Below are positions 46,338 to 53,082 of a DNA stretch of 64,000 nt, piece by piece. Origin of the DNA: Kiritimatiellia bacterium. GTDB taxonomy: Bacteria; Verrucomicrobiota; Kiritimatiellia; UBA8416; YA12-FULL-48-11. Numbering within the stretch: the stretch's first letter is position 1; every line of letters starts with the position of its first letter. The stretch covers positions 124,001 through 188,000 of the forward strand of contig JAQUPZ010000005.1 in assembly GCA_028716365.1 (NCBI GenBank). The letters are read 5' to 3'. The notes below the pieces were generated by a model that was not told where the DNA came from, did no database searches, and saw nothing but the letters and a program-made list of their open reading frames with translations. The position numbers were made by a program, and so were the translations under genes.

Positions 46338-46376
46338 ACCTGCGGTTCATCTCGACCATTATGCCATGCGTTGGCC
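46307..46376 (+). repeat. attC site 9
   Basis: TGCCAAC to GTTGGCC, 70 bp. Differs from attC 4 mainly in the terminal loop (TGAACC/GGTTCA instead of GAAAGC/GCTTTC, a compensated change that keeps pairing). Confidence 0.85.
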
Positions 46377-46393
46377 TTTAAGGATGAAGAATT

Positions 46394-46996
46394 ATGAATA
46401 ACCGTGTAATGTTACTGATTCTATTATCTGTCAATTCGCTATTTGCAGGTGAACTACTTGATAAAACAAAAATGTTCAAATCGTCACTAAAAGGAAAACC
46501 AACAGAACATGACGAAATACTCGTAATTGGATTGGAGCGTGTATCACATAATGTGAATCCTCGTCCTGCATATAGTGTTGTATTTCATAGGCAGGGGGAA
46601 TTAACTAAAGTAATTTTCGAGGGCATTGAACATATTGCTCAAAAAGGGAAATACAAGTGTTCTATATCATCACAATTGTTTGATCGTCTTGTTAATGTTT
46701 TCCTAGCTAGCGATTTCTTCACTCTGCCTGATCGTTTTGACCCTAAAACAACGGATGCCACCGAATACGTGATCTACGTTAAAACAAGAAATGGTGAGAA
46801 AATTGTTCACGATCGTAATTTGCCTGAATTTACTAATCAGACAATGTGGTTTCTTGGAGAGGTGATAGATGGAATGCTTCCAAAAATCGAATTCCTCACT
46901 CAGGATGGAAGGCCTGAAGCAATAAATGTAATAATGAAATTGGGCCAACCAACAAATCCACCGTATTCTTCACCCGCGGAGGGTTCGAAACGGTGA
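46394..46996 (+). CDS. Cassette 10: exported protein, DUF6438-like
   Basis: 200 residues with a signal peptide (MLLILLSVNSLFAGE). The mature region AYSVVFHRQGELTKVIFEG, GKYKCSISSQLFDRLVNVFLASDFFTLPD and EYVIYVKTRNGEKIVHDRN resembles the DUF6438 pattern of a strand pair, a helix and a 'DFFxL' turn. The function is unknown. The last 17 residues are attC-encoded. The next cassette has a related domain. Confidence 0.6.
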   Translation: MNNRVMLLILLSVNSLFAGELLDKTKMFKSSLKGKPTEHDEILVIGLERVSHNVNPRPAYSVVFHRQGELTKVIFEGIEHIAQKGKYKCSISSQLFDRLVNVFLASDFFTLPDRFDPKTTDATEYVIYVKTRNGEKIVHDRNLPEFTNQTMWFLGEVIDGMLPKIEFLTQDGRPEAINVIMKLGQPTNPPYSSPAEGSKR

Positions 46997-47011
46997 TTTG
47001 AGAAGTTGGAA
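46943..47011 (+). repeat. attC site 10
   Basis: GGCCAAC to GTTGGAA, 69 bp. Arms CCACCGT/ACGGTG and TTCTTCACCCG/CGGAGGGTTCGAA give a weaker stem. First heptamer matches its own core GTTGGCC. Confidence 0.75.
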
Positions 47012-47018
47012 GCATGAT

Positions 47019-47807
47019 ATGATCAGAAAAACACATATTATTAGCGTTTTGTTTGTACTCGCTACTTCTGTATTTGCCGAAGACAATATCTCAAACAGGA
47101 TTGACGAAATATCGGTTGAATATAGTAAAGGGTGGATCGGAAAGATCTATTCTGTCTGGCTCAAAGCAGATGGCACGGCCATATATCGTGGAGATCATGA
47201 GGTTTCCCGCCTTGGTACATTTCAGGCTTCGTTTCCAAAAAAAAAGTTCAAAAAACTTGCGGAGTACCTTGAAGAGATTAACTATGATTCTCTCGACAAA
47301 GAGCAGAATGAACATGGTACAGATCGTCCATGTTTTCTTATCAAGATCAAACCTTACCATGCTAAGCCAAAGGAGATTTTCCTTCACAATCCAGAAGATG
47401 ACACTGCGCCCCCAAAACTATGGGCCATCAAGCGTATTATCGAGTCAATTACAGTTGATCTTCCATGGATGGAACACACTTATCTCCCCGAAAAAATAAA
47501 ACCTACTTCCCCGGAACAAATAATTATTCCGGAATTCAAATTTCCTGCCGAACCACCTGGTCGCATCTCTTTACAGCGAGCGGCCGAAAACGTATGGCTC
47601 TATAGTCGTGAATTCGACCCCTACCACACAGGTATAAATATAGTTCTAGATGTTTCGGAGAACAGACGAACCCGAGAAACCATTGCAATAGATATGAAAA
47701 ACGTATCGATTGAACAAATCTTGAATTATATTGCCTCTATAGAGGGCTTAACATTGATCCGTACCGGGAGAACCTTTATCATTCGAGAAAGAGTCATTTC
47801 ATTATAA
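47019..47807 (+). CDS. Cassette 11: exported DUF6438-like protein with STN-like C-terminus
   Basis: 262 residues from ATG 47019. The signal peptide is IISVLFVLATSVFAED. The first domain (KIYSVWLKADGTAIYRGD, FQASFPKKKFKKLAEYLEEI, DRPCFLIKIKP) is DUF6438-like and related to cassette 10. The C-terminal 70 residues (RISLQRAAENVWLY, GINIVLDVSENRR, IAIDMKNVSIEQILNYIASIEGLTL, FIIRE) follow the secretin/TonB short N-terminal (STN) pattern that binds partners in the periplasm. It is the largest gene of the array. Function unknown. Confidence 0.6.
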   Translation: MIRKTHIISVLFVLATSVFAEDNISNRIDEISVEYSKGWIGKIYSVWLKADGTAIYRGDHEVSRLGTFQASFPKKKFKKLAEYLEEINYDSLDKEQNEHGTDRPCFLIKIKPYHAKPKEIFLHNPEDDTAPPKLWAIKRIIESITVDLPWMEHTYLPEKIKPTSPEQIIIPEFKFPAEPPGRISLQRAAENVWLYSREFDPYHTGINIVLDVSENRRTRETIAIDMKNVSIEQILNYIASIEGLTLIRTGRTFIIRERVISL

Positions 47808-47813
47808 AAAGGC

Positions 47814-47882
47814 TTCCAACCAGTTTTTGGAGGGTACTCGGTGAAAGCGGCTTTCACCTCAACCCTCAAAATGACGTTGGGG
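47814..47882 (+). repeat. attC site 11
   Basis: TTCCAAC to GTTGGGG, 69 bp. Stem GGTGAAAGC/GCTTTCACC with outer arms TTTTGGAGGGT/AACCCTCAAAA. First heptamer matches its own core GTTGGAA. Confidence 0.85.
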
Positions 47883-47892
47883 TGCAAAGAAA

Positions 47893-48228
47893 ATGAAAAC
47901 ATCAGAAATGGTTCCGGTGATGAACGACACCAAATGGGAGGAACTCCGTTTGGCGATGTATTCACTCAAGAATCTTTGCCCGCAGTGGCGAACCAAGGAC
48001 GTTGAAACCGGATTCATACCGGAATGGGACAAAGAATGGTTCTACCATTTTAGAAATGGCGGATATAAAAGTATTGAATGGGTGGAAATCCGAAGCGCAA
48101 CACCCAAACAGGATTCAACTGTACGTGAAATCCTTAAGAAAATACACGTTCCCGGAGAAAAGATAGATGAAGGATACCGGGTCTTTGGTTACACGAAGCC
48201 TGGTCAAGAAGTGAAATATATTGAATAA
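47893..48228 (+). CDS. Cassette 12: DUF6678-like soluble protein
   Basis: 111 residues. The region MNDTKWEELRLAMYSL, PQWRTKDVETGF, EWDKEWFYHFRNGGYKSIEWVE (given in parts) and the closing HVPGEKIDEGYRVFGYTKPG matches the DUF6678 pattern as recognised by eye. Members are short soluble proteins common in cassette arrays and polymorphic loci, with no known activity. Starts 10 nt after its core site. Confidence 0.65.
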   Translation: MKTSEMVPVMNDTKWEELRLAMYSLKNLCPQWRTKDVETGFIPEWDKEWFYHFRNGGYKSIEWVEIRSATPKQDSTVREILKKIHVPGEKIDEGYRVFGYTKPGQEVKYIE

Positions 48229-48230
48229 CA

Positions 48231-48298
48231 CCCCAACAAGGCACTCCATGGTATTTTTCACCCAGCGGTTGAAAAAACCATGAGTGCAATCGTTGGCC
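48231..48298 (+). repeat. attC site 12
   Basis: CCCCAAC to GTTGGCC, 68 bp. Arms GCACTCCATGG/CCATGAGTGC pair with one unpaired C; inner TTTTTCA.../...TTGAAAAAA. Same subfamily as sites 13, 16 and 18. Confidence 0.85.
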
Positions 48299-48305
48299 TT
48301 GAAAA

Positions 48306-48647
48306 ATGACTGACAAAGACATAACGAAGAAACAATGGTCATGGTGGATTCTAATTCTTTGTGGCTGGCTTCTATTTTTAATTGTTCACAGTCTGGCCAC
48401 CGCCTTGCGAGTTTACTTGATCGACCGGTATCCCGATCCAATGTTTTTCATTACGGAGTTGCCATTCTTTTTTCTGGCATCAATCTGGATAGCTCTTGGC
48501 ACGCTCCGGCTTTGCCAGAAATTCCTTCCTGCTGTTACATCCCACATTCTCGGCATAGTTCTGATCCTCGTGCAACTTGGAGCAGCTATCCCATGTTGGA
48601 TGGTCATCGCATTTCAAGTGCACCTTTGGGCAGGAGGAAACCTTTAA
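48306..48647 (+). CDS. Cassette 13: three-helix membrane protein, unknown
   Basis: 113 residues with hydrophobic segments WWILILCGWLLFLIVHSLATAL, FFFLASIWIALGTL and ILGIVLILVQLGAAIPCWMVIAF in order. A DRYPDP loop separates the first two. No recognised family. Starts 7 nt after the core. Confidence 0.65.
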   Translation: MTDKDITKKQWSWWILILCGWLLFLIVHSLATALRVYLIDRYPDPMFFITELPFFFLASIWIALGTLRLCQKFLPAVTSHILGIVLILVQLGAAIPCWMVIAFQVHLWAGGNL

Positions 48648-48660
48648 AGAAAAACAAATA

Positions 48661-48728
48661 GGCCAACCAAGCACTCCAGAGTATTTTTCAACCCAGGGTT
48701 GAAAAAACTCTGAGTGCAATCGTTAAGC
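48661..48728 (+). repeat. attC site 13
   Basis: GGCCAAC to GTTAAGC, 68 bp. Arms GCACTCCAGAGT/ACTCTGAGTGC with one unpaired C; inner TTTTTCAACCC/GGGTTGAAAAA. Its 3' core opens the ORF-less cassette 14. Confidence 0.85.
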
Positions 48729-48877
48729 CGCGCGGCGCGGCTTAACGGCGAGCTGCTTCAGCCAGCGGAATGGCGGCCGCGCTACGCGCGGCCTAACCAT
48801 CCGCTGGAGCAAACAGTAGGCCTAAGAATGGCGCAAGCGCCATCTTAGGTCTACTGTTGCTCAGCTCGCCGTTAGGC
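48722..48877 (+). repeat. Cassette 14: ORF-less palindromic mini-cassette with nested hairpins (attC site 14)
   Basis: The unit opens with GTTAAGCCGC/GCGGCTTAAC (48722-48746), so its attC starts only 18 nt after its own core, leaving no room for a gene. Outer arms AACGGCGAGCTG and CAGCTCGCCGTT close the structure at GTTAGGC (48871-48877). Inside are two further hairpins: CCAGCGGAATGG (48762-48773) with CCATCCGCTGG (48797-48807), enclosing GGCCGCGC/GCGCGGCC, and a 54-nt hairpin at 48808-48861. Both have single unpaired bases on the left arm, as attC stems do. A GCCTAAC heptamer at 48791 is complementary to the closing core. The whole folds as a three-way junction. Confidence 0.8.
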
Positions 48878-48886
48878 CATAAAACT

Positions 48887-49423
48887 ATGAGATATTTTTC
48901 CGTATTTCTGTTTTTTGCCACAACCTCCTGTGTAACGGCAAACGACCCACTTACAATGTGGTCATGGCCGATCCGAGGTATTCCCGTTCGGTCATATTCC
49001 AATGTTTGCCAAGAGCTTCAGCTTCAGATTCCCACCAATTCATCTATTCTTAAGATCGAGGTTCGAAAGACCGACAAAGTTCTTGTTGTGACGGGGTCCG
49101 AATCATCTAATCAAGGCACCAACGCCGTTGCATACGTCTTTGTCAATCAAAGCAATTTATGGGTACGTGCTGAAACACGATCTGCCGGGAAAACATCAGC
49201 CCGCGGATTGAACTTCCGGGAAATCCAAGATATAGTTTCACAGCTTGAACACATAATACCATCAGATCAAAGGGTTCTTTTTATCTGGTTGCGAGAAGAT
49301 AATCTTGTGGATGTCATGACCGGAGAACTTAAAGGTGGTACTGCGGGCGGTGGTGATTCGTTTGTTTTCACCAAGTCCAATAACAAGTGGATTTTTAAGA
49401 GAAAAGGACAATGGAAGGCCTAA
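48887..49423 (+). CDS. Cassette 15: exported protein, unknown
   Basis: 178 residues from ATG 48887, 9 nt after the core. It has a signal peptide (FSVFLFFATTSCVTAND), possibly lipidated at Cys15. The body is beta-rich: ILKIEVRKTDKVLVVTG, AVAYVFVNQSNLWVRAE, REIQDIVSQLEHI, VLFIWLREDNLVDVMTG and a C-terminal SFVFTKSNNKWIFKRKGQW. That last 'F-K-NNKW' turn is common in small secreted proteins of cassette arrays. No function assigned. Confidence 0.65.
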   Translation: MRYFSVFLFFATTSCVTANDPLTMWSWPIRGIPVRSYSNVCQELQLQIPTNSSILKIEVRKTDKVLVVTGSESSNQGTNAVAYVFVNQSNLWVRAETRSAGKTSARGLNFREIQDIVSQLEHIIPSDQRVLFIWLREDNLVDVMTGELKGGTAGGGDSFVFTKSNNKWIFKRKGQWKA

Positions 49424-49476
49424 CAAGATCTTGCATGCGACGCTAAAACCCGCGCGCATGAAGATTGACGTTGGGG
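49418..49476 (+). repeat. attC site 15
   Basis: GCCTAAC to GTTGGGG, 59 bp, the shortest ordinary site. Arms TCTTGCATGCG/CGCGCATGAAGA pair imperfectly. First heptamer matches its own core GTTAGGC. Confidence 0.75.
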
Positions 49477-49484
49477 TCACAGAA

Positions 49485-49976
49485 ATGATGAAGACATCGA
49501 TTATATTTCTTGTGTCGGTAGTGATCATCGGCACCTGTAGAGCAGAGGATGAAAAGGTGGTGCGTGATGATTGGGATTTGAAGGAATATATTATGACCAA
49601 TTTAATCTTCAAAGTATACGGGACAAGGACAAACACCACAATATATCTAGCCTTCTCAGGCAAACCGGACAGAATAGCCAAGAAATACGTTTATATTGAT
49701 CCACCAAATGAATTTCTTAAACGCTTTTCCGATAGCCCTGTGCCTGTTAAGCCTGCATCACAGTTTATTGACAGGCGAATTGGAGATTTTTCGAAAGAAA
49801 CTAAAATGGAAATCTTATTAACACTTCAAATACTTGAATGGTTAAGCGAGAAAAAGGTAAGAGTAAAGCTTCAGATTTATCGCGGTCCAATGGCGCAAGG
49901 AGAAAATGAATTGATTTGCGAGAAGAACGAATCCGGCTGGGTTATAACCAATTTTCTCCCAAAATGGTTTTCGTAA
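49485..49976 (+). CDS. Cassette 16: exported protein, unknown
   Basis: 163 residues; two adjacent ATGs at 49485 and 49488. The signal peptide is SIIFLVSVVIIGTCRAED. The mature part has NLIFKVYGTRTNTTIYLAF, YVYIDPPNEFLKRF, KMEILLTLQILEWLSEKKVRVKLQIYRGP (in parts) and closes GWVITNFLPKWFS. No family recognised. The longer upstream frame overlaps attC 15 and the cassette 15 gene and is rejected. Confidence 0.65.
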   Translation: MMKTSIIFLVSVVIIGTCRAEDEKVVRDDWDLKEYIMTNLIFKVYGTRTNTTIYLAFSGKPDRIAKKYVYIDPPNEFLKRFSDSPVPVKPASQFIDRRIGDFSKETKMEILLTLQILEWLSEKKVRVKLQIYRGPMAQGENELICEKNESGWVITNFLPKWFS

Positions 49977-49984
49977 ATATATGA

Positions 49985-50052
49985 CCCCAACCAAGCACTG
50001 CAGAGTATTTTTCAACCCGGGGTTGAACAAACTCTGAGTGCACACATTGGGC
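49985..50052 (+). repeat. attC site 16 with altered 3' core
   Basis: CCCCAAC to ATTGGGC, 68 bp. Arms GCACTGCAGAGT/ACTCTGAGTGC with one unpaired G. The 3' core has A in place of the G beside the cleavage point; this base belongs to the upstream cassette and may lower recombination. Confidence 0.8.
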
Positions 50053-50061
50053 CCATAGGAA

Positions 50062-50601
50062 ATGAAAGATACAAGAATTCGGAAAATATTACTCGCGGTT
50101 GGCTTGATTGTTCTCGTTACAATCGGCGGTAGTTTACTGTTTCCACCTATTCAGGGGGATTGGGTTCATTTCCCATACAGAGGTGGCTACGAGTTCTATA
50201 GGTTTAGAAATGGGAAAATCATTCGCTATGTGTTATGGCCGCAAGTTAACGATAACAATGGTCGGGTGGTTAAATCTGCAAGTGTAGAATCAGAAGACAT
50301 TGGAACGTATGGAAATCGAAAATGGAACACATTCGAAACTCGTATACCAGGAATGGGCAATGTAACACTTGTCAATACACTGCATATCGGCCCTATCTGG
50401 ATATACGGCGATTTACTCCAGAAGCATGGAAGGGATCTCATGTTTCGCAGAATGTTTGCCCCTTTAAAGAATGCACAAGTCGTTGCAGAAGCAACAACTA
50501 AGACGAATAAAGATACGGCCCAACAATCTTCTGGAGGCGACGTTGATCCCGCGAAACGCGGGACAACGTCGCCTGACGGCGCCTCCGCGTCTCAGAAGTA
50601 A
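50062..50601 (+). CDS. Cassette 17: single-pass membrane protein with attC-encoded tail
   Basis: 179 residues. One helix (KILLAVGLIVLVTIGGSLLF) and an extracytoplasmic part: GDWVHFPYRGGYEFYRFRNGKIIRYVLW in two parts, SEDIGTYGNRKWNTFET, GNVTLVNTLHIGPIWIYGDLL. The last 28 residues (from QQSSGGDVDPAKRG) are encoded by attC 17 and are low-complexity and polar, unlike the rest. No family recognised. Confidence 0.65.
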   Translation: MKDTRIRKILLAVGLIVLVTIGGSLLFPPIQGDWVHFPYRGGYEFYRFRNGKIIRYVLWPQVNDNNGRVVKSASVESEDIGTYGNRKWNTFETRIPGMGNVTLVNTLHIGPIWIYGDLLQKHGRDLMFRRMFAPLKNAQVVAEATTKTNKDTAQQSSGGDVDPAKRGTTSPDGASASQK

Positions 50602-50609
50602 CGTTCGGC
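50518..50609 (+). repeat. attC site 17
   Basis: GCCCAAC to GTTCGGC, 92 bp, longer than the rest. Inner stem GGCGACGTTGATCCCGCG/CGCGGGACAACGTCGCC and outer arms TCTTCTGGAGGCG/CGCCTCCGCGTCTCAGA. First heptamer fits its own core except for the A noted at site 16. Confidence 0.8.
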
Positions 50610-50616
50610 ATACAAA

Positions 50617-50931
50617 ATGAATAAGAAAAAAAGAACCATCATCGCCATAGCAATAGCATGGACTGTCCTTACATTTGCAATGCTCACGATCGATTATTTA
50701 GGGGTTCGCGTTTTAAACCATAATGGCCTCGTTTTCGAAGTACACATTTACTGGTATGGCCTCAGCGCGTTCATATCCCTGGCAGCATTTTGGGTTGCAG
50801 TTCATTGGATCGGCCAGACAAAACTGTCAATCCTTTCCACAACGGTAGTCACTATTGTGACTGTCGCGTGGTGGTTGTTGACATTTTGCATGTTAATGAT
50901 GACTCACGGCTTAATCGGAGGCTGGTACTAA
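50617..50931 (+). CDS. Cassette 18: three-helix membrane protein, unknown
   Basis: 104 residues with helices IIAIAIAWTVLTFAMLTIDYL, YGLSAFISLAAFWVAVHWIG and ILSTTVVTIVTVAWWLLTFCMLM. The short N-terminus NKKKR is basic, so the N-terminus is probably cytoplasmic. No family recognised. Starts 7 nt after the core. Confidence 0.65.
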   Translation: MNKKKRTIIAIAIAWTVLTFAMLTIDYLGVRVLNHNGLVFEVHIYWYGLSAFISLAAFWVAVHWIGQTKLSILSTTVVTIVTVAWWLLTFCMLMMTHGLIGGWY

Positions 50932-50945
50932 ATCAAAACAGATAT

Positions 50946-51015
50946 GCCGAACCAATCTCTACATGGTATTTTTCAACAGCGGCTGTTGAAAAAACCATGA
51001 GAGTGATCGTTCGGC
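50946..51015 (+). repeat. attC site 18
   Basis: GCCGAAC to GTTCGGC, 70 bp. Arms CTCTACATGGT/ACCATGAGAG with one unpaired A; inner TTTTTCAACAG/CTGTTGAAAAA. First heptamer matches its own core. Confidence 0.85.
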
Positions 51016-51024
51016 TGGAAAGAA

Positions 51025-51291
51025 ATGAAAAAAATTGTCATAATATTCCGGAATATGGCCGTGGGACTATGTCTGCTCACTCTATTGAGTCTTCCGTTTG
51101 CTAAAGTCTACGGGTGGATTAAGCCTAGTGTTTCAATGATGCTTGGCATCATTGCCTGCACAGTGCTGGCCGTCCTCATAGCAGGTACTGCCATGATTCG
51201 TGGAAAAATCGGAAAACGAACCGTGGCCATAGCCTGCATTATCGCTATAGCTTCAATTTTTGGACTGATGAAATACGTTGACCTGTTTTAG
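51025..51291 (+). CDS. Cassette 19: small three-helix membrane protein, unknown
   Basis: 88 residues: FRNMAVGLCLLTLLSLPFA, MLGIIACTVLAVLIAGTAMI and VAIACIIAIASIFGLMKYV. Basic residues between helices 2 and 3 (RGKIGKR) mark a cytoplasmic loop. GAAAG stands just before the ATG. No family recognised. Confidence 0.65.
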   Translation: MKKIVIIFRNMAVGLCLLTLLSLPFAKVYGWIKPSVSMMLGIIACTVLAVLIAGTAMIRGKIGKRTVAIACIIAIASIFGLMKYVDLF

Positions 51292-51300
51292 GAGATGGAA

Positions 51301-51368
51301 GCCGAACAAAACCTTGAACCGTATTTTCAAACCTGCGGTTTGAAAAACGGTTAAGGTGGTCGTTGGGC
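51301..51368 (+). repeat. attC site 19
   Basis: GCCGAAC to GTTGGGC, 68 bp. Stem TTTTCAAACC/GGTTTGAAAA with outer arms ACCTTGAACCGT/ACGGTTAAGGT. First heptamer matches its own core GTTCGGC. Confidence 0.85.
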
Positions 51369-51384
51369 AAGAAAGAAAGACACG

Positions 51385-51786
51385 ATGTATCCTGCGTGGA
51401 TAAACTGGAGTCGATTTATAGGCGTAATCGCGATCATAGGAGGGACTGGAGGTTGGTTTGCCCCGTCCCACCCTGGGCACACTTCGTGGTTGGAAGTGTT
51501 GGCCGCGTCACTCTTTGACATGCCTTTTTTACTTCCATGGGGACGGTTGCCAGTCCGAATCGCACGAAAACTCTTAACGCTTCATCTTCTTCCTCTGCTC
51601 GTCGTCACCACTATGTTCGTCTTAGCAGCACGGTCAATGCTAAGTGATGACAATTCACAGCCCATTAGCGTATGGATTGTTACAAGTTTAATTTGTTTGG
51701 TTATATCAGCAGGCACTGGATTCCACTGGTTTGTCGTTAATAAAATGACCATGATTGCCCAACAAAGTTCTCAACCGTACCATTGA
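51385..51786 (+). CDS. Cassette 20: polytopic membrane protein, unknown
   Basis: 133 residues with about four hydrophobic segments (FIGVIAIIGGTGGWFA, WLEVLAASLFDMPFLLPWG, LLPLLVVTTMFVLAARSML, VWIVTSLICLVISAGTGFHWFVV). The C-terminal IAQQSSQPYH is attC-encoded. No family recognised. Starts 16 nt after the core. Confidence 0.65.
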   Translation: MYPAWINWSRFIGVIAIIGGTGGWFAPSHPGHTSWLEVLAASLFDMPFLLPWGRLPVRIARKLLTLHLLPLLVVTTMFVLAARSMLSDDNSQPISVWIVTSLICLVISAGTGFHWFVVNKMTMIAQQSSQPYH

Positions 51787-51825
51787 CCCTGCCGGGTCAA
51801 TGTCCGGTTAGAACCGACGTTGGAA
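51757..51825 (+). repeat. attC site 20
   Basis: GCCCAAC to GTTGGAA, 69 bp. Stem ATTGACCC/GGGTCAAT with outer arms GTTCTCAACCG/CGGTTAGAAC. First heptamer matches its own core GTTGGGC. Confidence 0.85.
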
Positions 51826-51831
51826 CGAAGA

Positions 51832-52212
51832 ATGAAAAGAAATGTCATCCTCCTTCTGTTTCCTCTGCTGATCGGCGGGTGTGCGGGCGGCGGTGGCACC
51901 ATACACAACCCGCCATCTTCGTTTGCGGTAGGTCAAACAACTATGCTTGAACTCAAGCTCAGCACATGGGGAGCGGGATGCGGCCGCATCACAAAGCGTT
52001 ACACGGATGTCAGTTGTCACTATCGATTCAAGGGAGAGACCAATTTCACTACTGTTGCCTTCGCTCCTGTCCGCAAGCAGGATGATTGGCAAGTCTACGA
52101 GTGCACGCTTCCGGCGTTCACGAACGCCGGTGAGGAAGTTCAGTACTTCATAGATATGTCTTTCGATGGTGTTTACAACAAACGAGACATGGTAAGCGTA
52201 AGAGTTCAGTGA
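51832..52212 (+). CDS. Cassette 21: small lipoprotein, unknown
   Basis: 126 residues from ATG 51832. The lipoprotein signal is ILLLFPLLIGGCAGGGG. The mature protein resembles an immunoglobulin-like sandwich: TTMLELKLSTWGAGCGRI, VSCHYRFKGETNFTTVAF, DDWQVYECTLPAFTNAGEEVQYFIDMSFDGV in parts, and a closing VSVRVQ. A surface binding role is plausible. Starts 6 nt after the core. Confidence 0.65.
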   Translation: MKRNVILLLFPLLIGGCAGGGGTIHNPPSSFAVGQTTMLELKLSTWGAGCGRITKRYTDVSCHYRFKGETNFTTVAFAPVRKQDDWQVYECTLPAFTNAGEEVQYFIDMSFDGVYNKRDMVSVRVQ

Positions 52213-52216
52213 GACG

Positions 52217-52286
52217 TTCCAACCAGCGCCTCCACCTTACGTTTTTGCCGCGGCGGCAAAAACGACGGTGAGGCGTAACGTTATGT
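52217..52286 (+). repeat. attC site 21 with degenerate 3' core
   Basis: TTCCAAC to GTTATGT, 70 bp. Stem GTTTTTGCCG/CGGCAAAAAC with outer arms CGCCTCCACC/GGTGAGGCG. The 3' core GTTATGT does not fit the next attC (5 of 7 positions), indicating decay or rearrangement here. Confidence 0.8.
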
Positions 52287-52302
52287 CATGGAAAATGAAG
52301 AA

Positions 52303-52331
52303 TTGAACTTTGTGGATTTCTGATCTATATT
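52303..52331 (+). promoter_or_regulatory. hicB: hicBA promoter, leaderless configuration
   Basis: TTGAAC, a 17-nt spacer and TATATT, with only 6 nt between the -10 box and ATG 52338. Transcription would start at or next to the A of the start codon, and no ribosome site is present. Confidence 0.65.
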
Positions 52332-52337
52332 AGTGGT

Positions 52338-52529
52338 ATGAAAACTATGAGGTATATCTACTGGCAAGACGGAAATATGTGGCTGGGCTACTTGGAGGAG
52401 TTTCCGGACTATATGAGTCAGGGTGAGTCTCTTGAAGAATTGCAGGAAAATCTTAAGGATGTTTATCAAGAACTCACCAGCGGAAACATTCCAGGTGTCC
52501 GCAAGGTTGCGGAGCTCCAACTCGCATGA
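52338..52529 (+). CDS. hicB: Cassette 22: HicB-like antitoxin
   Basis: 63 residues. The N-terminal partial RNase-H-like HicB fold is seen in MRYIYWQDGNMWLGYLEEFPDYMSQGES (in parts) and LEELQENLKDVYQELTSG. The DNA-binding C-terminal domain of longer HicB proteins is missing, so it is the short form. It neutralises HicA by direct binding. The gene precedes and overlaps hicA by the 4-nt ATGA junction, so the antitoxin-first order departs from the usual hicA-hicB order. Confidence 0.85.
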   Translation: MKTMRYIYWQDGNMWLGYLEEFPDYMSQGESLEELQENLKDVYQELTSGNIPGVRKVAELQLA

Positions 52530-52702
52530 AGCGTATCGATCTTATCCGGGAACTTGAACAAGGTGGATCTGTCTTCATCCGTCACGGTGGCAGACATGAT
52601 TGGTATCAAAACCCAAAGACTGGAGTCTGTCAGCCAATTCCAAGACACCGTGAAATCAAAGACCATCTTGCCCGCCACATTCTCCGCAAAATGAAAGACT
52701 GA
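52526..52702 (+). CDS. hicA: Cassette 22: HicA toxin (mRNA interferase)
   Basis: 58 residues, too short for many gene callers. The double-stranded-RNA-binding-like HicA fold is seen in MKRIDLIRELEQGGSVFIRH, then GGRHDWYQNP with the catalytic His, and IPRHREIKDHLARHILRKM. HicA enzymes cleave mRNA independently of ribosomes. The stop overlaps the first base of attC 22. Translation is coupled to hicB. Confidence 0.88.
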   Translation: MKRIDLIRELEQGGSVFIRHGGRHDWYQNPKTGVCQPIPRHREIKDHLARHILRKMKD

Positions 52703-52769
52703 CCCAACCAGTTTTTGCACCGTATTCTTCGTCCGCGGCAACCCGCGCCGTTGAAAATTGTCGTCGGGT
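52702..52769 (+). repeat. attC site 22 with degenerate 3' core
   Basis: ACCCAAC to GTCGGGT, 68 bp. Arms GCACCGTATTC/... and GTCCGCGGCA/... pair imperfectly. The 3' core has C for the second T and does not fit the first heptamer of attC 23. Confidence 0.65.
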
Positions 52770-52782
52770 TTTGAGAAATATA

Positions 52783-52811
52783 TTGCCATCTCCAGTATTC
52801 TTTTGTATTCT
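52783..52811 (+). promoter_or_regulatory. Promoter of the cassette 23 TA pair
   Basis: TTGCCA, a 17-nt spacer and TATTCT. A TACTAGTA palindrome at 52814-52821 lies over the expected start point and is a candidate operator for the ribbon-helix-helix antitoxin. Confidence 0.6.
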
Positions 52812-52842
52812 CATACTAGTAAGTCAATAAATGGAGGTTTCT

Positions 52843-53082
52843 ATGTCTAAAACAATAACGTTGCGGCTTGATGATCCAGTCTATCGTCTATTCAGAGGTG
52901 TAGCAGAGAGAGAAAACAGGCCCATTTCGAACTTCATTGAAACAGCGGTAATGCGTTTTGTCCAGGAACATGAGACCGTAGATGAGTTTGAGATGGCAGA
53001 AATTAGAGGTAATACCGAACTCAACAAAAGCCTGAAACGGGGACATCAAGATGCAAAACGCCGACGCGGCACATTCGCTTGA
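52843..53082 (+). CDS. Cassette 23: ribbon-helix-helix (CopG-like) antitoxin
   Basis: 79 residues from ATG 52843, chosen because GGAGG stands 7 nt upstream; the ATG at 52831 lies before that site. TITLRLDDPVYRLFRGVAERENRPISNFIETAVMRF (in parts) is a ribbon-helix-helix DNA-binding motif. A charged C-terminal tail (NTELNKSLKRGHQDAKRRRG) would wrap the toxin. It likely represses its own promoter. It overlaps the toxin gene by 32 nt. Confidence 0.85.
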   Translation: MSKTITLRLDDPVYRLFRGVAERENRPISNFIETAVMRFVQEHETVDEFEMAEIRGNTELNKSLKRGHQDAKRRRGTFA

